Assembly: GCA_964469165.1 (NCBI GenBank) | Contig: CAYXXZ010000136.1 | Location: 1 to 6,207, forward strand | DNA: 6,207 nucleotides | Direction: 5' to 3' | DNA from: CAYXXZ01 sp964469165 | GTDB lineage: Bacteria; Pseudomonadota; Gammaproteobacteria; Pseudomonadales; Porticoccaceae | Shown: positions 5,393 through 6,207 of the stretch, in pieces | How the letters are laid out: each line of letters begins with the position of its first letter | Numbering within the stretch: the stretch's first letter is position 1 | The notes under the pieces: model-generated | What the model saw: only the letters and a program-made list of their open reading frames with translations | Database searches by the model: none | Told to the model about the DNA's origin: nothing | Translations under genes and position numbers: made by a program

Positions 5393-6207
5393 ATGGCTGA
5401 CGCGGACACTATCGAACCCGGCAGGGTGTATCAGCTTTCACCGCTGGTGCGGCGCATCACTGCGCCCAACGGCGGCAAGATGACCGGACCCGGCACCAAT
5501 ACCTATCTGGTGGGGTGCGACGAAATCGCGGTGGTCGATCCGGGGCCGCTGATCGACAGCCATGTGGAGGCTATCCTCGACGCCGCGGGTGGCGCCATCA
5601 AATGGGTGGTGGCCACTCATACCCATCCCGACCACTCGCCCGCCGCACAGCCCTTGCGCGAGGCGACCGGGGCGCAGGCCATCGGCTGCGTGCTCGAGCC
5701 CAGTGACGGCCACCAGGACACCAGTTTCCAGGTGGACGAAAACGTGAAGGAAGGTGACCTGATCCAGGGCGGGGATTTCACGCTGGAAGCGGTTTTCACC
5801 CCTGGGCATGTGGGCAATCATTTCTGCTTCCTGCTGCGCGAGGAAAATCTGCTGTTCGCCGGTGATCACCTCATGGAGGGGATCAGCGTGGTGATCCTGC
5901 CGCCATCGGGGGATCTCAAGGATTTCATGGATTCCCTGGAAAAACTCAAGAACTACAGCATCGACGCCATCGCGCCGGCGCATGGCCGGGTGATGACCGA
6001 TCCCGGCGCGGAAATCGACGGGCTCATCAGGCATCGCCAGTTCCGCGAAGCCAAGATCATTTCCGCGATGGAAAAGTTGGGTGAATCAACCCTCGAAGGC
6101 CTGGTGCCGCTGGCTTACGATGACGTGGAACCGGAAATTCACAAGATCGCCATCTATTCCCTGTGGGCACATATTCTCAAGCTGGAAAGAGACGGCCGCG
6201 CCATCAA
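5393..6207 (+). CDS. Metallo-beta-lactamase-fold hydrolase, LACTB2-like (cut by window edge)
   Basis: This is a zinc-dependent hydrolase of the glyoxalase II / LACTB2-like branch of the metallo-beta-lactamase superfamily. Its substrate cannot be read from the sequence. 271 codons are visible and run off the window end. Metal-site motifs are complete: THTHPDH (H76, H78, D80, H81), TPGHVGNH (H139), GDH (D158) and APAHG (H197). The stretch GPGTNTYLVG near 32-41 is typical of the family. After about residue 210 the helical part with EIHKIAIYSLWAHILKL (about 248-264) resembles the small winged-helix domain found at the C-terminus of LACTB2-like proteins; probably only a short tail is missing. There is no signal peptide, so it is likely cytoplasmic. 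GAGGA (5380-5384) lies 8 nt before the ATG. The 15-nt gap after fabV suggests one operon, which makes a thioester or lipid-related substrate conceivable, but that is inference. It should not be read as an antibiotic-resistance lactamase. Confidence 0.92.
   Translation, partial: MADADTIEPGRVYQLSPLVRRITAPNGGKMTGPGTNTYLVGCDEIAVVDPGPLIDSHVEAILDAAGGAIKWVVATHTHPDHSPAAQPLREATGAQAIGCVLEPSDGHQDTSFQVDENVKEGDLIQGGDFTLEAVFTPGHVGNHFCFLLREENLLFAGDHLMEGISVVILPPSGDLKDFMDSLEKLKNYSIDAIAPAHGRVMTDPGAEIDGLIRHRQFREAKIISAMEKLGESTLEGLVPLAYDDVEPEIHKIAIYSLWAHILKLERDGRAI

Noticed and set aside
5438..6034. 198-codon antisense frame opposite the hydrolase
   Set aside because: Shadow of the metallo-beta-lactamase-fold gene, whose metal-binding motifs are complete in the plus-strand frame.

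Overview
The window looks like chromosomal housekeeping DNA from a GC-rich gammaproteobacterium. The arguments are gene content and order. The divergent pair priA / rpmE, with an FtsN-type SPOR-family gene downstream of priA, is a familiar gammaproteobacterial arrangement. A secreted SNase-like nuclease directly after rpmE recalls the Pseudomonas layout (from memory, not checked here). The species cannot be named from this window. No tRNA, rRNA, CRISPR array, insertion sequence, prophage or defence genes were seen.

Layout. The minus strand carries the 5' part of an ftsN-like division gene (1-545, cut by the window edge), a 124-nt AT-rich gap, and priA (670-2865, or to 2904 if a GTG start is used). 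The 163-nt divergent region (2866-3028) contains a striking near-symmetric double palindrome, a sigma70-type promoter for rpmE, and an rpmE leader with a hairpin and a tiny upstream reading frame. On the plus strand follow rpmE (3029-3244), a nuclease with a signal peptide (3252-4043), a 143-nt gap with a hairpin plus T-run, the enoyl-ACP reductase gene fabV (4187-5377), and a metallo-beta-lactamase-fold hydrolase (5393 onward, cut by the window edge).

How they work together. priA (replication restart), rpmE (ribosomal protein bL31) and ftsN (cell division) are core growth genes whose proximity is conserved without a direct biochemical link. rpmE and the nuclease gene are only 7 nt apart, but a strong intrinsic terminator lies inside the first codons of the nuclease. 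The nuclease is therefore probably expressed only from readthrough, or under control of that hairpin. fabV and the hydrolase are 15 nt apart, each with a good Shine-Dalgarno sequence, and probably form one transcription unit. fabV makes the last reduction of each fatty-acid elongation cycle, and FabV-type enzymes are typically insensitive to triclosan. The substrate of the hydrolase is unknown.

Nothing here amounts to a clearly new biological system. The most interesting items are regulatory: the palindrome between priA and rpmE, the terminator embedded in the nuclease signal-peptide codons, the rpmE leader, and the hairpin ahead of fabV.
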